Shown one piece after another: positions 6,165 to 6,594 of a stretch of DNA of 6,594 nucleotides. The stretch comes from Phyllobacteriaceae bacterium (lineage in GTDB: Bacteria; Pseudomonadota; Alphaproteobacteria; Rhizobiales; Devosiaceae). The notes under the pieces were generated by a model. It searched no databases. It saw only the letters and a program-made list of their open reading frames with translations, and was not told the DNA's origin. Position 1 is the stretch's first letter. Every line of letters starts with the position of its first letter. The DNA is taken from positions 1 through 6,594 of the forward strand of contig JAAZLP010000430.1 of the NCBI GenBank assembly GCA_012799265.1, read 5' to 3'. Both the position numbers and the translations under genes were made by a program.

Positions 6165-6551
6165 ATGCCTTCGACGAGAATTGAAACCAGACGTGGCTGG
6201 CTGGGTGAGCGGCGGCGGGACTTTATCGAGGCCATTCAGCGGGCGCTGGTGCGGGGCATTCTGATCCCTCAAGAGGACCGATGCGTTCGCCTGATGGAAT
6301 ATGATGAGGACGCGATGATCGTGTCGCCCGGCGCGAGCCCCCACTTCACCGTCATCGAGATTTCGCTGTTCACGGGTCGAAGCCTTGACGCCAAGCGACG
6401 ACTTTATGCTTCCATTGTCGAGGAAGTGGCGGCGTTTGGGCTGGAGGCCGGGGACGTCAAGGTGATCCTCCATGAGGTGGACCGGCAGGATTGGGGCCTG
6501 CGCGGGAAGCCAGGAAGCGAAGTGGCGCTTAACTTCAAGGTTGAGGTCTAG
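6165..6551 (+). CDS. Tautomerase superfamily protein (Tautomerase_2-like)
   Basis: 128 residues from ATG 6165, preceded by GAGGTG (6153-6158) at six bases. The start gives MPSTRIETRRGW: after Met removal a proline becomes the N-terminus, the catalytic general base of the tautomerase superfamily, which strongly supports this start. Further marks of the longer, two-repeat family (related to malonate semialdehyde decarboxylase, MSAD) are PQEDRCVRLMEYD (35-47), the strand FTVIEISLFTGRS (61-73) followed by KRRLYASIVEEV, and VILHEVDRQDWGL (100-112). In Pro1 numbering the Asp of QEDR is Asp37, as in MSAD. By my recalled alignment one of the two MSAD arginines is kept (Arg72 with Met) and the other is replaced by Thr70, so a decarboxylase role is not supported. 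The loop at 51-60 is short. Substrate unknown; probably cytosolic keto-enol chemistry. It stands alone, divergent from DUF805. Confidence 0.85.
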   Translation: MPSTRIETRRGWLGERRRDFIEAIQRALVRGILIPQEDRCVRLMEYDEDAMIVSPGASPHFTVIEISLFTGRSLDAKRRLYASIVEEVAAFGLEAGDVKVILHEVDRQDWGLRGKPGSEVALNFKVEV

Positions 6552-6594
6552 CACTACTTTGGCAGAAGTTCATTTTTGGGATTCCCACGAGTCG
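6552..6594. other. Right-edge non-coding tail
   Basis: 43 bases follow the tautomerase stop. A short TGGGA/TCCCA palindrome (6577-6587) is present, but there is no clear terminator or gene start before the window ends. Confidence 0.4.

Noticed and set aside
6577..6587. TGGGA-T-TCCCA palindrome near the right edge
   Set aside because: Five base pairs around one base is too short to form a hairpin and is expected by chance; no T-tract follows.
1..6594. CRISPR array, insertion sequence, phage or defence island, tRNA or rRNA
   Set aside because: I saw no spaced direct repeats, no terminal inverted repeats with a transposase, no nuclease or helicase genes, and no cloverleaf-like or rRNA sequence. 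The region looks like stable chromosomal DNA around gyrA.

Overview
The window reads as ordinary chromosomal DNA from an alphaproteobacterium, most likely of the order Hyphomicrobiales (Rhizobiales). The reasons are dense GC-rich codon use, several GTG starts, and a 917-residue GyrA with a large acidic insert in its C-terminal domain. A Devosia-like genus is a guess only; nothing in the window fixes the genus.

Layout, left to right. (1) A minus-strand gene runs off the left edge. It is the N-terminus of an MMPL/RND-superfamily exporter, and about 151 residues are visible. (2) A divergent intergenic stretch leads to a repeat-rich operator/promoter at about 628-671. (3) A two-gene plus-strand operon follows: an ArsR-like winged-helix regulator (GTG start at 691) and an MFS efflux-type transporter (1284-2540). 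The two genes overlap by 4 bases (ATGA). (4) A 115-base gap carries a perfect 7-bp dyad and the probable gyrA promoter. (5) gyrA (2656-5409) encodes DNA gyrase subunit A and ends at a strong UUCG-tetraloop terminator. (6) A convergent DUF805 membrane protein gene lies on the minus strand (5437-5931). (7) A 233-base divergent intergenic region leads to a small tautomerase-superfamily enzyme (6165-6551). The last 43 bases hold no gene.

Working together: the regulator and the MFS transporter are the only clear functional module. The inferred model is an autoregulated repressor controlling its own efflux pump; the inducer is unknown. gyrA is a housekeeping gene with its own promoter and terminator. 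The DUF805 and tautomerase genes look like independent single-gene units.

I found no mobile element, CRISPR array, phage gene, tRNA or rRNA, and no multi-gene system that looks new. The points most worth a second look are the nested TTGCAA dyads over the regulator promoter (which also decide its start codon), an unusual quinolone-pocket sequence in GyrA (Met where E. coli has Asp87), and the dyad between the putative -35 and -10 of gyrA.
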